Assembly (NCBI RefSeq): GCF_001667185.1
Contig: NZ_LZIC01000020.1
Span: 1 to 49,805 of the forward strand
Direction: 5' to 3'
Origin: Mycobacterium sp. 852002-50816_SCH5313054-b
GTDB taxonomy: Bacteria; Actinomycetota; Actinomycetes; Mycobacteriales; Mycobacteriaceae
DNA length: 49,805 nt
The translations under genes and the position numbers were made by a program. The notes under the pieces were generated by a model. It saw only the letters and a program-made list of their open reading frames with translations, did no database searches and had not been told where the DNA came from. Numbering within the stretch: position 1 is the stretch's first letter; the number at the start of each line of letters is the position of its first letter. Positions 49,649 through 49,805 of this stretch are shown here, one piece after another.

Positions 49649-49805
49649 TTGAAGAACGTCCGCAAGACGCTCATCCTCGCCGCGATCAGCGGCACCCTGG
49701 TGACGTTGCCTTCCGCCACCGCCACCGCGGAACCGATGGGCTTTGACCCGAACGTTCCCCCCGCCGGGCTCGCCCCCGACCCGCCCCCGCCGCCGGCCCC
49801 GGACG
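49649..49805 (+). CDS. rpfE: Resuscitation-promoting factor RpfE, N-terminal part (3' end outside window)
   Basis: Read from TTG at 49649, after AAAGGAAG, the 52 visible codons give KNVRKTLILAAISGTLV and a signal peptide, then GFDPNVPP and a Pro/Asp-rich segment. This matches the beginning of M. tuberculosis RpfE, which also starts at TTG in my recollection. The catalytic transglycosylase-like domain lies beyond the window. RpfE is a secreted muralytic enzyme that helps dormant cells resume growth, with the Pro-rich part as a linker. Confidence 0.88.
   Translation, partial: MKNVRKTLILAAISGTLVTLPSATATAEPMGFDPNVPPAGLAPDPPPPPAPD

Noticed and set aside
49150..49650. c-di-AMP (ydaO-type) riboswitch before rpfE
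   Set aside because: The conserved sequence blocks of that riboswitch could not be found; only unassigned hairpins are visible.

Overview
The window is high-GC actinobacterial DNA that reads clearly as a Mycobacterium chromosome. The block from about 13.1 kb to the right edge follows, in reverse numbering, the order I recall for M. tuberculosis Rv2485c to Rv2450c: lipQ, a WS/DGAT acyltransferase, plsC, plsB2, an ssb paralogue, ettA, gdh, a hotdog thioesterase, aglA, glbO, an HNH nuclease, pepN, a mycothiol-linked DsbA-like protein, rpiB, nei, lipP, tRNA-Gly, tRNA-Pro, tig, clpP1, clpP2, clpX, korA, korB, mobA and the start of rpfE. This block is core metabolism, proteostasis and lipid synthesis. 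Compared with that order it carries a CopD/CtaG membrane gene between plsB2 and ssb. The transporter genes I recall on both sides of clpX are absent, leaving gaps of about 400 bp.

The left 12.8 kb is accessory in character and ends at a tRNA-Arg(UCU) gene whose 3' end faces it. It opens inside a reducing type I polyketide synthase module (KS-AT-DH-ER-KR-ACP, AT motif typical of methylmalonyl-CoA). This module continues in the same frame into a wax-ester-synthase/PapA-like acyltransferase domain, so one polypeptide could both build a methyl-branched acyl chain and transfer it from the ACP. Next come a secreted DUF732 protein, a divergent pair of secreted cutinase-family hydrolases, a type II thioesterase translationally coupled to the orphan C-terminal part of an alpha-oxoamine synthase, a small secreted protein, an HspX-type small heat-shock protein, and two unrecognised small genes that diverge from a region with two perfect palindromes. 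I read this as a lipid synthesis and remodelling cassette; the link between its parts is inference.

Readable regulatory signals include: three 7-bp direct repeats at 11-bp pitch downstream of the PKS, resembling a PHO box (RegX3/PhoP type); twin palindromic operators at 12353-12409; a SigH-type promoter before the mycothiol-dependent reductase gene; a ClgR-like box before clpP1P2; several candidate leaderless promoters with a TANNNT box 6-7 nt before the start codon; and several strong hairpins, including a long palindrome over the ctaG stop codon and a set in the roughly 0.9 kb region before rpfE.

Many neighbours overlap by four bases (ATGA, GTGA or TTGA), which marks tight operons: acyltransferase-plsC-plsB2, gdh-thioesterase, clpP1-clpP2 and korA-korB. 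All statements about homologues come from recall and motif reading; no database search was possible.
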